Below, one piece after another: positions 23,926 to 37,009 of a DNA stretch of 64,000 nt. Source of the stretch: Trematomus loennbergii (taxonomy: Eukaryota; Chordata; Actinopteri; Perciformes; Nototheniidae); contig JAAOOA010001645.1 in NCBI GenBank assembly GCA_012861695.1, positions 1 through 64,000 on the forward strand, written 5' to 3'. A program made the translations under genes and the position numbers. Each line of letters begins with the position of its first letter. The first letter of the stretch is position 1. A model generated the notes under the pieces. It saw only the letters and a program-made list of their open reading frames with translations. It had not been told where the DNA came from and did not search any database.

Positions 23926-25520
23926 GGCTGTTACAGTTTAAATCTTACGGACAAAATTAGATATGATTCGCTATTAAACAAACTAATTATAGTAGATTAA
24001 TTAACTATTCAAACGTGTACAGTAATTTACAATAACACGGGAATAATAAAACGGGGGCGCTCTCCCTCCTCTCATGACAACACGCCAGTATCATGCAGCT
24101 CGCGGGTCCAATAGTGAGTGACTCGATAGTAAAACTAAAAAACATAGTTATAACTAGTTTAGGTAGTTTGAGAGGTAATTAAAATAGCTGCGTGTGATAT
24201 CTGAAGAGTGTGTTTTGTTCCGCTCAACGCATACAGAGATGCATGGCGAATAGTCCGCAGCACCGGTTCTCCCGTCAGCAGCAGCACAGCGTCTCTCCCG
24301 TCACGTTACTAGCGTTTATGTCCATGCGCAATCAGCCCATACAGGATATCTTCTGTCGGTCACACACTATTCTTGTATGTCACATAAGTGGTGCAAATGA
24401 TACGGTATTGCGCTAAAGGGTGGTATCATTCTGGGCCGGAGAGATTTCCCTCCACACACACACGCACACACAAGTCTCTCTGGAGAGGTTAACAATAGTT
24501 TAAAGATCTTACTGACCATGGGGTATTTTTGGTTTTTTCTTTATGTTTAATTACATCACCCATTAATAAAATAATCCTTATATGAAGTTATATGAGATTA
24601 GAAATAGCTGTAGGTTAGGAGGAAAGAGAAGATTTTTTTTTTATGTCGCCCCCACCACCTCCTCAGCCCCCACCCCCTCTCAACCCCCTCCTCCTCATCC
24701 CCCTCCTGTCCGGTCAGCGGGGCCATTACAGTTTAAATCTTACGGACAAAATTAGATATGACTCGATATTAAACAAACTAATGGACAGTCTCCTGAGACA
24801 TATGGTGGGGGACTCGTTTGGGGGGTGTACACATAAGTGATGCAACTTTAGATACACTTTTGAAGTAAGCACCACTCTACAACTGGTAGAAAGTTAAGTA
24901 CTTTGTATGGAATTGGGTTTTCTTTAGAGCTGTTTTCAGTGAGACAATGCAGTTTCTGATCATTTCAAGTTTCAAGTTTCAAGGATTTATGGCATATGCC
25001 CATTAGCTACAGTGTAGATATGTCAATGAAAAACATAGGTCACAGGCTCCTCCAACAGTGCACATAAAACAGATAAAATACTGCAATTTGTGCGTAATTC
25101 TCTCACAAAGGAACTGTAAGATACACGTTTATGTATGGAAAACTATATAACTTGGTAAAATATTCATTCATTTGTAGTGAATTGAGTTTTCTTCAAGAAT
25201 AAAACTCTAAATGGAGAGTTAGTGATTCGATGAAACAATGCAGTTTTGATAACTTGACTTGACTAACATTACTTTTTTTTAAATATATGTTTTTTAGATG
25301 CTTTACTTTTGATTTCTTTCATATTATTTTAACACAACATTACTTTTTTCATATTTTTCAACATACTGTGAATATATATATATATATATTTTTTTTTTTC
25401 TCTCCATTATATTTTTGAATATACAGTGATTTGTACCAAAATACAACATGCAACTATTACATTATACAATATTATGGCTTTTTGCGATATTTTCAACACA
25501 ATATACTTTCTTTTTTGTAG

Positions 25521-25696
25521 GGCTTCAGGATATTGGGCATGTCATGCGTAAAACTGGTGTCATCTTTCCTGAAACTGATGTGCTGTCCGTTTTACAAACA
25601 AGTTATCTTTCTGCTTCTTCACCCTCTGAATTTTCCTCCCCCGTCCCTCTTCCTTCAGCCATCACAACAGCAATCAAGTCAGATCTGAGAAATTAA
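25521..25696 (+). CDS. Possible terminal exon, left arm
   Basis: After a strong acceptor (TTCTTTTTTGTAG) a 58-codon open stretch runs to TAA at 25694, starting GLQDIGHVMRKTG and ending IKSDLRN. The acceptor and clean stop suggest a last exon; upstream exons are not identified. Mirror copy at 35239-35414 (minus). Unknown family. Confidence 0.35.
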
Positions 25697-26482
25697 ACAC
25701 CTCTTCCCAAAGCGTGACTTCCCTATTGAGGGAGGGGGGCAGTGGGGCCTAACCCTATTTGGCCAAATATACTAACATGCAGAACATATGGTATGTTTGA
25801 AAAAAGACTAACCATCTATCCAGTTCAAGCTGTCTTTAAGATGTGACTTTTTCCCCGTAAAATCGTGACAAACTATTACTTATTAAATTTGACCTCATGC
25901 TGCTTGGTTGAAAATGATAGATGAGCATTTAGCAACAGATCAACGCGCAATCAACCCATACAGGAGATCTCTTTTCTACACATTATGTGTTATCACTATA
26001 ATATCATGTCATTATTTAATGTTGTTTTGTTTGTGTGTGTGTGTGTGTACAACGAAGTCTCTTTGAGAGGGAAAATTATAATTTAAAGATCTTAATACCC
26101 CCTTATTGTTTAATTACTTCACACAACTATTAAAGAATCCCTATATGAAGTTACATGAGGCTACATTTTACGGGTGTGCTTCCTTAGATGATGTAAATAG
26201 TTTAAGTGTCATGTTAGGGGGGCATTACGGACCTCAGGAGTCCGCCCTTGGAGGCTTGGAGAGCGGATAAAGAGAGGCGTATTTACTGGTGTTGAGCCCG
26301 GGATGATGTAAATAGTCCAAGTGCCATGGAACTCAGGAGTCCGCCCTTTGAGGCGTTGTTAACATTAATGTTTTTTGCTTCTGTTTTTGTTACTAAGATA
26401 CTTTTTAGCCTTATGATAGGATGAACTTAAGCTGTAGTCAATAAAGACATGTTTAATAGAGTGTTGCTGTTAGAGAACATAC

Positions 26483-27049
26483 CTGCGCAGCACTCCACCA
26501 CGTCTTGGTTTTGGCTTCATGGCCTTCACTGTCCTCTCCCTTTTGAGTTTTTTCAAAGGCTAGGATACATTTTTCCAAATGATCACTTGTTACCTGGTGA
26601 CAAACATATGGTTATATAACCTTAAAGAACTAACAAAAAATAATTAAGTATTTGCAATGCATAAACATAGAAGATATCACTGTCATATTATGATCACTTA
26701 TTGTAAGTAAGTTTAAGTAAAACTAACACAAGTCAATATTATTCACCTGGGCATTAGTGGGCTTGAGGGTCTCAGGGAGCGTGGACAAAGTGACTTGTCT
26801 CTGTATTTGAGGATTCTCAGTGCAGGCACTAACAGGAAGCTGCTGTGCATTAGTGGAGAGTCCTCTGAAGGCAGCTGTTATTTCATTCACACACTCATCT
26901 GTTACCTGCTGACTCCTCATAGTAAGTCTATCAAAGTCAGCTGTTAAGTTGTCCATACCATCGCTGGATAACAGGTAACTTTTGATTGACAGTCCAGCCA
27001 TGGCAGCTGCCAACTCGTCCATATAATTCTTAAGAACGTGGTGACAATA
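26483..27049 (-). CDS. Two exons of the same unidentified gene, left arm copy
   Basis: Mirror of 33886-34452: exon A 26747-27049 and exon B 26483-26593, with the same splice sites and no amino-acid difference seen in exon A. Identity of both copies suggests either a very recent palindrome or conversion between arms. Confidence 0.45.
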
Positions 27050-28428
27050 CTACAAAAAAGTGTATATATTAGGTCAGTTAACCTTGAAGAGCTAAACAGT
27101 TCAAGTGGTAAGTAACTAAGTATTTGCAATGAATAAACATAGAAATGATCACTGTCATATTATATAATCACTTAATATGGAGATAAGTAAAACTGACACA
27201 GACAGTTTAAACTGCTTGTTAAAACGCTATTGCTTATTGTGTTTTCTCAGCACACTAACATAAATTAAGGATGTATAATATAAAAAACTAGAAAACGATA
27301 TAGTATTTTCAAGTCTTACTTTAGTATGGTAAAATTAAGAATAAGTCACATTAAAGTGTGTCATGATTTTCCGTAAAAAAGTCAAGTATAGTTTGTCAAA
27401 AGAATATGAAAAAATCATTTTGTAGAGTAGTATATTGAAAATCTCAGTGTTTAACTGAACACACCTACATGTGATAACGCCTCGAACAAAGGGGTAATTA
27501 GCATACAAAGGGGGGTCACTAGCATCAGTGGGGGAAAGGTGCTATGGGAATGAACTTTGAGGAGGGGGAACTTCCAGCCCCTAAACATCTAGTTGGGCAA
27601 TGTGAATTGAACGATAAACCGATCACTGTAAATGAAACGCGGAGAGAAGCAGCAGTGCAAATCGCTAAGTCTATTACCTTGTATGCACTACGACATTAAC
27701 TTGGTCAAATGTAATATGTCTTTCTGAAGATGTGGCGAATGGTGTGTTTTTCAATTAAACAACCATAACAAAATGAAAATGTGTTTTATTTTTGCTTTCA
27801 TATATAGTAATAGTATTAACTCCTCTGACTAGACTGTACTAAAATAAGACGTTTCACTGTTAAATAAAAATGGAAGTAGAAAATCGAGATAATGAGGAGG
27901 CTCGTTATGTATCCAGTAACTATGAACAGCAGTTTGAAAATGTTATTTAACCCTTTAACTCTAATTGACAAATCTAAAATAGCCTCTAGCTTATCTATAA
28001 ATTTGTGATTTTAACACTTATTCACTGACACAAGGCAGATTATGGCTTTTTTCTCTTGCCAAGATACTTTTAGACACACTCTGAGGTATGCAAAACCTTA
28101 AAACTAGAAAATGAAGTACATTGTCTGATTAGATTTTTTCGTAAAGACTGTTTCTCTAAAAGGCAAGTTTGTGATTTTTAACACTTATTTACTGACACAA
28201 GGCAGATTTTTGACTTTTTTCTCTTTTCATGTGTTACCAAGATACTTTTTAGATACACTTTTTTGTATGCAACACTTAACAAAGGGGTATAATATGAAGT
28301 ACTTTGTAAGGAATGGGGGTTTCTTTAATACCCCGTTGTAGAAAGTTAAGTACTTTTTCTGAACAGATTTTCTTTAAGACTGTGACTCTTAAAGACACTC
28401 TGGGATTTTAGTAAGACAATCCAGTTTT

Positions 28429-28803
28429 ATGGAAGTAACTAAAATTATTTTTGTTTTTTTCTCCTACAAAGATACTTATAGTTACACTTTAGTGGATGCA
28501 AAACTTAAAGTAAAATTAAAAATGGGTAACTACTATGGAAAACAATCTGTATATATCTATCAGAATGCAGTCAATACCTGTTTAATAAGTGTGTTGTTGA
28601 TGACGATTGAAAACAGAATGAGTAGTGATCCCCGTGTAAACAGAATGGTTGAAGTTTGTAAACTAGAAGACATTTTGGATATCGTTCATTCTGGCAGTAC
28701 TATTCCGGGTCATTGGGAAACGATTGTAAACGAAACATTTAAAGTGGTACTGGAATCTTCATTTTCCGAAACATTCTGTAACATTAGTCAAGTCATAGTA
28801 TAG
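28429..28803 (+). CDS. 124-residue open frame, unknown, left arm
   Basis: An open frame from ATG 28429 to TAG 28801, starting MEVTKIIFVFFSYKDT, with a mixed, protein-like second half (SDPRVNRMVEVCKLEDI, WETIVNETFKVV). A possible 3' exon, because an AG-like polypyrimidine context precedes it (TTTTTCTCCTACAAAG near 28470). Its exact copy lies at 32132-32506 on the minus strand. No motif I recognise. Confidence 0.35.
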   Translation: MEVTKIIFVFFSYKDTYSYTLVDAKLKVKLKMGNYYGKQSVYIYQNAVNTCLISVLLMTIENRMSSDPRVNRMVEVCKLEDILDIVHSGSTIPGHWETIVNETFKVVLESSFSETFCNISQVIV

Positions 28804-28974
28804 TTTGACAAAAAGATCTTGAAAAAGTCATGACATTGTGTGTTGAAATGGTTTTGAATAAACACATCAGTATTTAAAAAAGTAAAATTGTATCAAGTGC
28901 ATCAGACAACTCAAATTACTCCATTTGAACCATATTATAAATAAGTATAGAATGGTCATAGTATATAGCAGGGG

Positions 28975-30195
28975 TGTTTAATAGATTTCTGTGTTCTGTG
29001 TTTTGTGTGTCAGTGTTGCAGTGTTTCAGTGTTTCAGTGTTTCAGTGTTCTGTGTTTCAGTGTTGCAGTGTTTCAGTGTTTTGTGTCAGTGTGTCAGTGT
29101 TGCAGTGTTGTAGTGTTTCAGTGTTTTGTATGTCAGTGTTTCAGTGTTTCAGTGTTTATGTATTTCAGTGTTTTCAGTGTTTTGTGTTTCAGTGTTTCAG
29201 TGTGTTTGTGTTTCAGTGTTTTCAGTGTTTTTGTGTTTCAGTGTTTCAGTGTGTTTGTGTTTCAGTGTTTCTGTGTTGCAGTGTTGCAGTGTTTCAGTGT
29301 TTTCAGTGTTTCTGTGTTTCTGTGTTGCAGTGTTGCAGTGTTTCAGTGTTTTCAGTGTTTTGTGTTTCAGTGTTTCAGTGTTTTTTGTGTTTCAGTGTTT
29401 CAGTGTTTCTGTGTTTTTGTGTTGCAGTGTTTCAGTGTTTTCAGTGTTTTGTGTTTCAGTGTTTCAGTGTTTTTGTGTGTCAGTGTGTCAGTGTTTCAGT
29501 GTTGCAGTGTTTCAGTGTTCAGTGTGTCAGTGTTTCAGTGTTGCAGTGTTTCAGTGTTTCAGTGTTTTGTGTTTCAGTGTTTCAGTGTGTCAGTGTTGCA
29601 GTGTTTCAGTGTTGCAGTGTTTCAGTGTTTTCAGTGTTTTGTGTTTCAGTGTTTCAGTGTGTCAGTGTTACAGTGTTTCAGTGTTTCAGTGTTTCAGTGT
29701 TCTGTGTTTCAGTGTTTTGGGTGTCAGTGTGTCAGTGTTGCAGTGTTTCAGTGTTTCAGTGTTTCAGTGTTTAGTGTTTCAGTGTTTTCAGTGTTTTGTG
29801 TTTCAGTGTTTCAGTGTTTTTGGTGTTTCAGTGTTTCAGTGTTTTTGTGTTTCTGTGTTTCTGTGTTTTTGTGTGTCAGTGTTTTCAGTGTGTCAGTGTT
29901 TCAGTGTTGCAGTGTTTCAGTGTTTTCAGTGTTTTGTGTTTCAGTGTTTCAGTGTGTCAGTGTTGCAGTGTTTCAGTGTTCAGTGTTTCAGTGTTTTCAG
30001 TGTTTTGTGTTTCAGTGTTTCAGTGTGTCAGTGTTGCAGTGTTTTGTTGTGTCAGTGTGTCAGTGTTGCAGTGTTTCAGTGTTTCAGTGTTTCAGTGTTT
30101 ATGTGTTTCAGTGTTTTCAGTGTTTTGTGTTTCAGTGTTTCAGTGTTTTTGTGTTTCAGTGTTTCAGTGTTTCAGTGTTTTGTGTGTCAGAGTGT
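28975..30195 (+). repeat. Degenerate 8-bp (TTTCAGTG) repeat block, left arm
   Basis: About 1.2 kb made of TGTTTCAGTG and variants (TTGCAGTG, TTTTGTG, TGTCAGTG). An 8-bp unit without stop codons gives long open frames in all three plus frames; these are not genes. Confidence 0.95.
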
Positions 30196-30260
30196 CAGTG
30201 TTTACAGCCTTTCTTTGCTCTGATCAATCCCACAGGGATCTCCCCCTGGAAGGAATATAG

Positions 30261-30412
30261 CAGGATGAGAGAAAAACATTAAAAAAACGTATCTTAGAAG
30301 TGGCTATAACATTTGATGCAATTCTAAAAGATAGTCAGATTCCTAAAAAGTTACAAACGGATGATGGAAAAGAATTATTTAACAAGATTTTTGAAGCCTT
30401 GCTGAAGAAAAC
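30261..30412 (+). pseudogene. Polinton-type integrase core fragment at the palindrome apex
   Basis: The plus-strand frame from 30261 (after a TAG at 30258) runs through the left arm end and the 32-bp centre. It contains LQTDDGKELFN followed by FEALLKK. In retroviral-like integrases of Polintons, the second catalytic aspartate sits in a TDxGxEF-type box followed by a partly basic helix; D in TDD and the NKIFEALL helix fit this. The text before it (spaced ...AILKDS..IPKK) also matches the family pattern. The first aspartate and the glutamate are absent: upstream is low-complexity repeat, downstream the frame turns into antisense of itself. A mirrored partial copy lies on the minus strand at 30413-30530. 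Non-functional remnant; it would have joined element ends to target DNA. Confidence 0.65.
30381..30412. other. 32-bp unique centre of the palindrome
   Basis: The only part of the element without a mirror copy. Arms meet as AAAGAATTATTT on the left and AAATAATTCTTT on the right. On the plus strand it is coding, continuing the integrase-like frame (FEALLKK). Confidence 0.9.
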
Positions 30413-30594
30413 AAATAATTCTTTTCCATCATCCGTTTGTAACTTTTTAGGAATCTGACTATCTTTTAGAATTGCATCAAATGTTATAGCCACTTCTAAG
30501 ATACGTTTTTTTAATGTTTTTCTCTCATCCTGCTATATTCCTTCCAGGGGGAGATCCCTGTGGGATTGATCAGAGCAAAGAAAGGCTGTAAACA

Positions 30595-31960
30595 CTGACA
30601 CTCTGACACACAAAACACTGAAACACTGAAACACTGAAACACAAAAACACTGAAACACTGAAACACAAAACACTGAAAACACTGAAACACATAAACACTG
30701 AAACACTGAAACACTGAAACACTGCAACACTGACACACTGACACCCAAACACTGAAACACAGAACACTGAAACACTGAAACACTGAAACACTGCAACACT
30801 GACACACTGAAACACTGAAACACAAAACACTGAAAACACTGAAACACTGCAACACTGAAACACTGCAACACTGACACACTGAAACACTGAAACACAAAAC
30901 ACTGAAAACACTGAAACACTGCAACACTGAAACACTGACACACTGAAAACACTGACACACAAAAACACAGAAACACAGAAACACAAAAACACTGAAACAC
31001 TGAAACACCAAAAACACTGAAACACTGAAACACAAAACACTGAAAACACTGAAACACATAAACACTGAAACACTGAAACACTGAAACACTGCAACACTGA
31101 CACACTGACACCCAAAACACTGAAACACAGAACACTGAAACACTGAAACACTGAAACACTGCAACACTGACACACTGAAACACTGAAACACAAAACACTG
31201 AAAACACTGAACACTGCAACACTGAAACACTGCAACACTGACACACTGAAACACTGAAACACAAAACACTGAAAACGAAACACTGCAACACTGAAACACT
31301 GACACACTGAAAACACTGACACACAAACACTGAAACACAGAAACACAAAAACTGAAACACTGAACACAAACACTGAAACACTGAAACACAAAACACTGAA
31401 AACACTGAAACACAAAACACTGAAACACTGAAACACTGAAACACTGCAACACTGCACACTGACACCAAAACACTGAAACACAGAACACTGAAACACTGAA
31501 ACACTGAACACTAACACTGACACACTGAAACACTGAAACACAAAACACTGAAAACACTGAAACACTGCAACACTGAAACACTGAAACACTGACACACTGA
31601 AACACTGAAACACAAAACACTGAAAACACTGCAACACAGAAACACAGAAACACTGAAAACACTGAAACACTGCAACACTGCAACACAGAAACACTGAAAC
31701 ACAAAAACACTGAAAACACTGAAACACAAACACACTGAAACACTGAAACACAAAACACTGAAAACACTGAAATACATAAACACTGAAACACTGAAACACT
31801 GACATACAAAACACTGAAACACTACAACACTGCAACACTGACACACTGACAAAAAACACTGAAACACTGCAACACTGAAACACAGAACACTGAAACACTG
31901 AAACACTGAAACACTGCAACACTGACACACAAAACACAGAACACAGAAATCTATTAAACA
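30595..31960 (-). repeat. Degenerate 8-bp repeat block, right arm
   Basis: Mirror of 28975-30195 (CACTGAAA units), about 140 bp longer. This length change accounts for almost the whole difference between the two arms, so the repeats have slipped since the palindrome formed. Confidence 0.95.
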
Positions 31961-32131
31961 CCCCTGCTATATACTATGACCATTCTATACTTATTTATAA
32001 TATGGTTCAAATGGAGTAATTTGAGTTGTCTGATGCACTTGATACAATTTTACTTTTTTAAATACTGATGTGTTTATTCAAAACCATTTCAACACACAAT
32101 GTCATGACTTTTTCAAGATCTTTTTGTCAAA

Positions 32132-32506
32132 CTATACTATGACTTGACTAATGTTACAGAATGTTTCGGAAAATGAAGATTCCAGTACCACTTTAAATGT
32201 TTCGTTTACAATCGTTTCCCAATGACCCGGAATAGTACTGCCAGAATGAACGATATCCAAAATGTCTTCTAGTTTACAAACTTCAACCATTCTGTTTACA
32301 CGGGGATCACTACTCATTCTGTTTTCAATCGTCATCAACAACACACTTATTAAACAGGTATTGACTGCATTCTGATAGATATATACAGATTGTTTTCCAT
32401 AGTAGTTACCCATTTTTAATTTTACTTTAAGTTTTGCATCCACTAAAGTGTAACTATAAGTATCTTTGTAGGAGAAAAAAACAAAAATAATTTTAGTTAC
32501 TTCCAT
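32132..32506 (-). CDS. 124-residue open frame, unknown, right arm
   Basis: Mirror copy of 28429-28803 with the same protein. Retention of an intact frame in both arms means no information about selection by itself, since arms can correct each other. Confidence 0.35.
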   Translation of the reverse strand: MEVTKIIFVFFSYKDTYSYTLVDAKLKVKLKMGNYYGKQSVYIYQNAVNTCLISVLLMTIENRMSSDPRVNRMVEVCKLEDILDIVHSGSTIPGHWETIVNETFKVVLESSFSETFCNISQVIV

Positions 32507-33885
32507 AAAACTGGATTGTCTTACTAAAATCCCAGAGTGTCTTTAAGAGTCACAGTCTTAAAGAAAATCTGTTCAGAAAAAGTACTTAACTTTCTACAAC
32601 GGGGTATTAAAGAAACCCCCATTCCTTACAAAGTACTTCATATTATACCCCTTTGTTAAGTGTTGCATACAAAAAAGTGTATCTAAAAAGTATCTTGGTA
32701 ACACATGAAAAGAGAAAAAAGTCAAAAATCTGCCTTGTGTCAGTAAATAAGTGTTAAAAATCACAAACTTGCCTTTTAGAGAAACAGTCTTTACGAAAAA
32801 ATCTAATCAGACAATGTACTTCATTTTCTAGTTTTAAGGTTTTGCATACCTCAGAGTGTGTCTAAAAGTATCTTGGCAAGAGAAAAAAGCCATAATCTGC
32901 CTTGTGTCAGTGAATAAGTGTTAAAATCACAAATTTATAGATAAGCTAGAGGCTATTTTAGATTTGTCAATTAGAGTTAAAGGGTTAAATAACATTTTCA
33001 AACTGCTGTTCATAGTTACTGGATACATAACGAGCCTCCTCATTATCTCGATTTTCTACTTCCATTTTTATTTAACAGTGAAACGTCTTATTTTAGTACA
33101 GTCTAGTCAGAGGAGTTAATACTATTACTATATATGAAAGCAAAAATAAAACACATTTTCATTTTGTTATGGTTGTTTAATTGAAAAACACACCATTCGC
33201 CACATCTTCAGAAAGACATATTACATTTGACCAAGTTAATGTCGTAGTGCATACAAGGTAATAGACTTAGCGATTTGCACTGCTGCTTCTCTCCGCGTTT
33301 CATTTACAGTGATCGGTTTATCGTTCAATTCACATTGCCCAACTAGATGTTTAGGGGCTGGAAGTTCCCCCTCCTCAAAGTTCATTCCCATAGCACCTTT
33401 CCCCCACTGATGCTAGTGACCCCCCTTTGTATGCTAATTACCCCTTTGTTCGAGGCGTTATCACATGTAGGTGTGTTCAGTTAAACACTGAGATTTTCAA
33501 TATACTACTCTACAAAATGATTTTTTCATATTCTTTTGACAAACTATACTTGACTTTTTTACGGAAAATCATGACACACTTTAATGTGACTTATTCTTAA
33601 TTTTACCATACTAAAGTAAGACTTGAAAATACTATATCGTTTTCTAGTTTTTTATATTATACATCCTTAATTTATGTTAGTGTGCTGAGAAAACACAATA
33701 AGCAATAGCGTTTTAACAAGCAGTTTAAACTGTCTGTGTCAGTTTTACTTATCTCCATATTAAGTGATTATATAATATGACAGTGATCATTTCTATGTTT
33801 ATTCATTGCAAATACTTAGTTACTTACCACTTGAACTGTTTAGCTCTTCAAGGTTAACTGACCTAATATATACACTTTTTTGTAG

Positions 33886-34452
33886 TATTGTCACCACGTT
33901 CTTAAGAATTATATGGACGAGTTGGCAGCTGCCATGGCTGGACTGTCAATCAAAAGTTACCTGTTATCCAGCGATGGTATGGACAACTTAACAGCTGACT
34001 TTGATAGACTTACTATGAGGAGTCAGCAGGTAACAGATGAGTGTGTGAATGAAATAACAGCTGCCTTCAGAGGACTCTCCACTAATGCACAGCAGCTTCC
34101 TGTTAGTGCCTGCACTGAGAATCCTCAAATACAGAGACAAGTCACTTTGTCCACGCTCCCTGAGACCCTCAAGCCCACTAATGCCCAGGTGAATAATATT
34201 GACTTGTGTTAGTTTTACTTAAACTTACTTACAATAAGTGATCATAATATGACAGTGATATCTTCTATGTTTATGCATTGCAAATACTTAATTATTTTTT
34301 GTTAGTTCTTTAAGGTTATATAACCATATGTTTGTCACCAGGTAACAAGTGATCATTTGGAAAAATGTATCCTAGCCTTTGAAAAAACTCAAAAGGGAGA
34401 GGACAGTGAAGGCCATGAAGCCAAAACCAAGACGTGGTGGAGTGCTGCGCAG
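33886..34452 (+). CDS. Two exons of an unidentified gene in the right palindrome arm
   Basis: Exon A, 33886-34188, follows a TTTTTTGTAG acceptor and ends CAG|GTGAAT; it encodes 101 residues including NYMDELAAAMAGL. Exon B, 34342-34452, follows CACCAG and ends CAG|GTATGT; it encodes 37 residues (HLEKCILAFEKTQK, then WWSAAQ). Both are phase 0 and fully open, and the splice sites are good, which supports real exons. The alternative start ATG at 33913 would make exon A a first exon. I recognise no family. The remaining exons are not identified, so the gene may be incomplete. An identical copy lies in the left arm. It may be a Polinton accessory gene or captured host sequence. Confidence 0.45.
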
Positions 34453-35238
34453 GTATGTTCTCTAACAGCAACACTCTATTAAACATGTCTTTATTGACTA
34501 CAGCTTAAGTTCATCCTATCATAAGGCTAAAAAGTATCTTAGTAACAAAAACAGAAGCAAAAAACATTAATGTTAACAACGCCTCAAAGGGCGGACTCCT
34601 GAGTTCCATGGCACTTGGACTATTTACATCATCCCGGGCTCAACACCAGTAAATACGCCTCTCTTTATCCGCTCTCCAAGCCTCCAAGGGCGGACTCCTG
34701 AGGTCCGTAATGCCCCCCTAACATGACACTTAAACTATTTACATCATCTAAGGAAGCACACCCGTAAAATGTAGCCTCATGTAACTTCATATAGGGATTC
34801 TTTAATAGTTGTGTGAAGTAATTAAACAATAAGGGGGTATTAAGATCTTTAAATTATAATTTTCCCTCTCAAAGAGACTTCGTTGTACACACACACACAC
34901 ACAAACAAAACAACATTAAATAATGACATGATATTATAGTGATAACACATAATGTGTAGAAAAGAGATCTCCTGTATGGGTTGATTGCGCGTTGATCTGT
35001 TGCTAAATGCTCATCTATCATTTTCAACCAAGCAGCATGAGGTCAAATTTAATAAGTAATAGTTTGTCACGATTTTACGGGGAAAAAGTCACATCTTAAA
35101 GACAGCTTGAACTGGATAGATGGTTAGTCTTTTTTCAAACATACCATATGTTCTGCATGTTAGTATATTTGGCCAAATAGGGTTAGGCCCCACTGCCCCC
35201 CTCCCTCAATAGGGAAGTCACGCTTTGGGAAGAGGTGT

Positions 35239-35414
35239 TTAATTTCTCAGATCTGACTTGATTGCTGTTGTGATGGCTGAAGGAAGAGGGACGGGGGAGG
35301 AAAATTCAGAGGGTGAAGAAGCAGAAAGATAACTTGTTTGTAAAACGGACAGCACATCAGTTTCAGGAAAGATGACACCAGTTTTACGCATGACATGCCC
35401 AATATCCTGAAGCC
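35239..35414 (-). CDS. Possible terminal exon, right arm
   Basis: Mirror copy of 25521-25696 with identical translation and the same acceptor in reverse orientation. Confidence 0.35.
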
Positions 35415-37009
35415 CTACAAAAAAGAAAGTATATTGTGTTGAAAATATCGCAAAAAGCCATAATATTGTATAATGTAATAGTTGCATGTTGTATTTTGGT
35501 ACAAATCACTGTATATTCAAAAATATAATGGAGAAAAAAAAAAAAAATATATATATAATATCACAGTATGTTGAAAAATATGAAAAAAGTAATGTTGTGT
35601 TAAAATAATATGAAAGAAATCAAAAGTAAAGCATCTAAAAAACATATATTTAAAAAAAGTAATGTTAGTCAAGTCAAGTTATCAAAACTGCATTGTTTCA
35701 TCGAATCACTAACTCTCCATTTAGAGTTTTATTCTTGAAGAAAACTCAATTCACTACAAATGAATGAATATTTTACCAAGTTATATAGTTTTCCATACAT
35801 AAACGTGTATCTTACAGTTCCTTTGTGAGAGAATTACGCACAAATTGCAGTATTTTATCTGTTTTATGTGCACTGTTGGAGGAGCCTGTGACCTATGTTT
35901 TTCATTGACATATCTACACTGTAGCTAATGGGCATATGCCATAAATCCTTGAAACTTGAAACTTGAAATGATCAGAAACTGCATTGTCTCACTGAAAACA
36001 GCTCTAAAGAAAACCCAATTCCATACAAAGTACTTAACTTTCTACCAGTTGTAGAGTGGTGCTTACTTCAAAAGTGTATCTAAAGTTGCATCACTTATGT
36101 GTACACCCCCCAAACGAGTCCCCCACCATATGTCTCAGGAGACTGTCCATTAGTTTGTTTAATATCGAGTCATATCTAATTTTGTCCGTAAGATTTAAAC
36201 TGTAATGGCCCCGCTGACCGGACAGGAGGGGGATGAGGAGGAGGGGGTTGAGAGGGGGTGGGGGCTGAGGAGGTGGTGGGGGCGACATAAAAAAAAAATC
36301 TTCTCTTTCCTCCTAACCTACAGCTATTTCTAATCTCATATAACTTCATATAAGGATTATTTTATTAATGGGTGATGTAATTAAACATAAAGAAAAAACC
36401 AAAAATACCCCATGGTCAGTAAGATCTTTAAACTATTGTTAACCTCTCCAGAGAGACTTGTGTGTGCGTGTGTGTGTGGAGGGAAATCTCTCCGGCCCAG
36501 AATGATACCACCCTTTAGCGCAATACCGTATCATTTGCACCACTTATGTGACATACAAGAATAGTGTGTGACCGACAGAAGATATCCTGTATGGGCTGAT
36601 TGCGCATGGACATAAACGCTAGTAACGTGACGGGAGAGACGCTGTGCTGCTGCTGACGGGAGAACCGGTGCTGCGGACTATTCGCCATGCATCTCTGTAT
36701 GCGTTGAGCGGAACAAAACACACTCTTCAGATATCACACGCAGCTATTTTAATTACCTCTCAAACTACCTAAACTAGTTATAACTATGTTTTTTAGTTTT
36801 ACTATCGAGTCACTCACTATTGGACCCGCGAGCTGCATGATACTGGCGTGTTGTCATGAGAGGAGGGAGAGCGCCCCCGTTTTATTATTCCCGTGTTATT
36901 GTAAATTACTGTACACGTTTGAATAGTTAATTAATCTACTATAATTAGTTTGTTTAATAGCGAATCATATCTAATTTTGTCCGTAAGATTTAAACTGTAA
37001 CAGCCCTGC

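Noticed and set aside
28974..31961. Very long open frames (up to 463 codons) rich in Cys, Phe, Ser and Val
   Set aside because: They are translations of an 8-bp repeat that has no stop in any plus frame (or its mirror). All three frames are open at once and the composition is purely that of the repeat.
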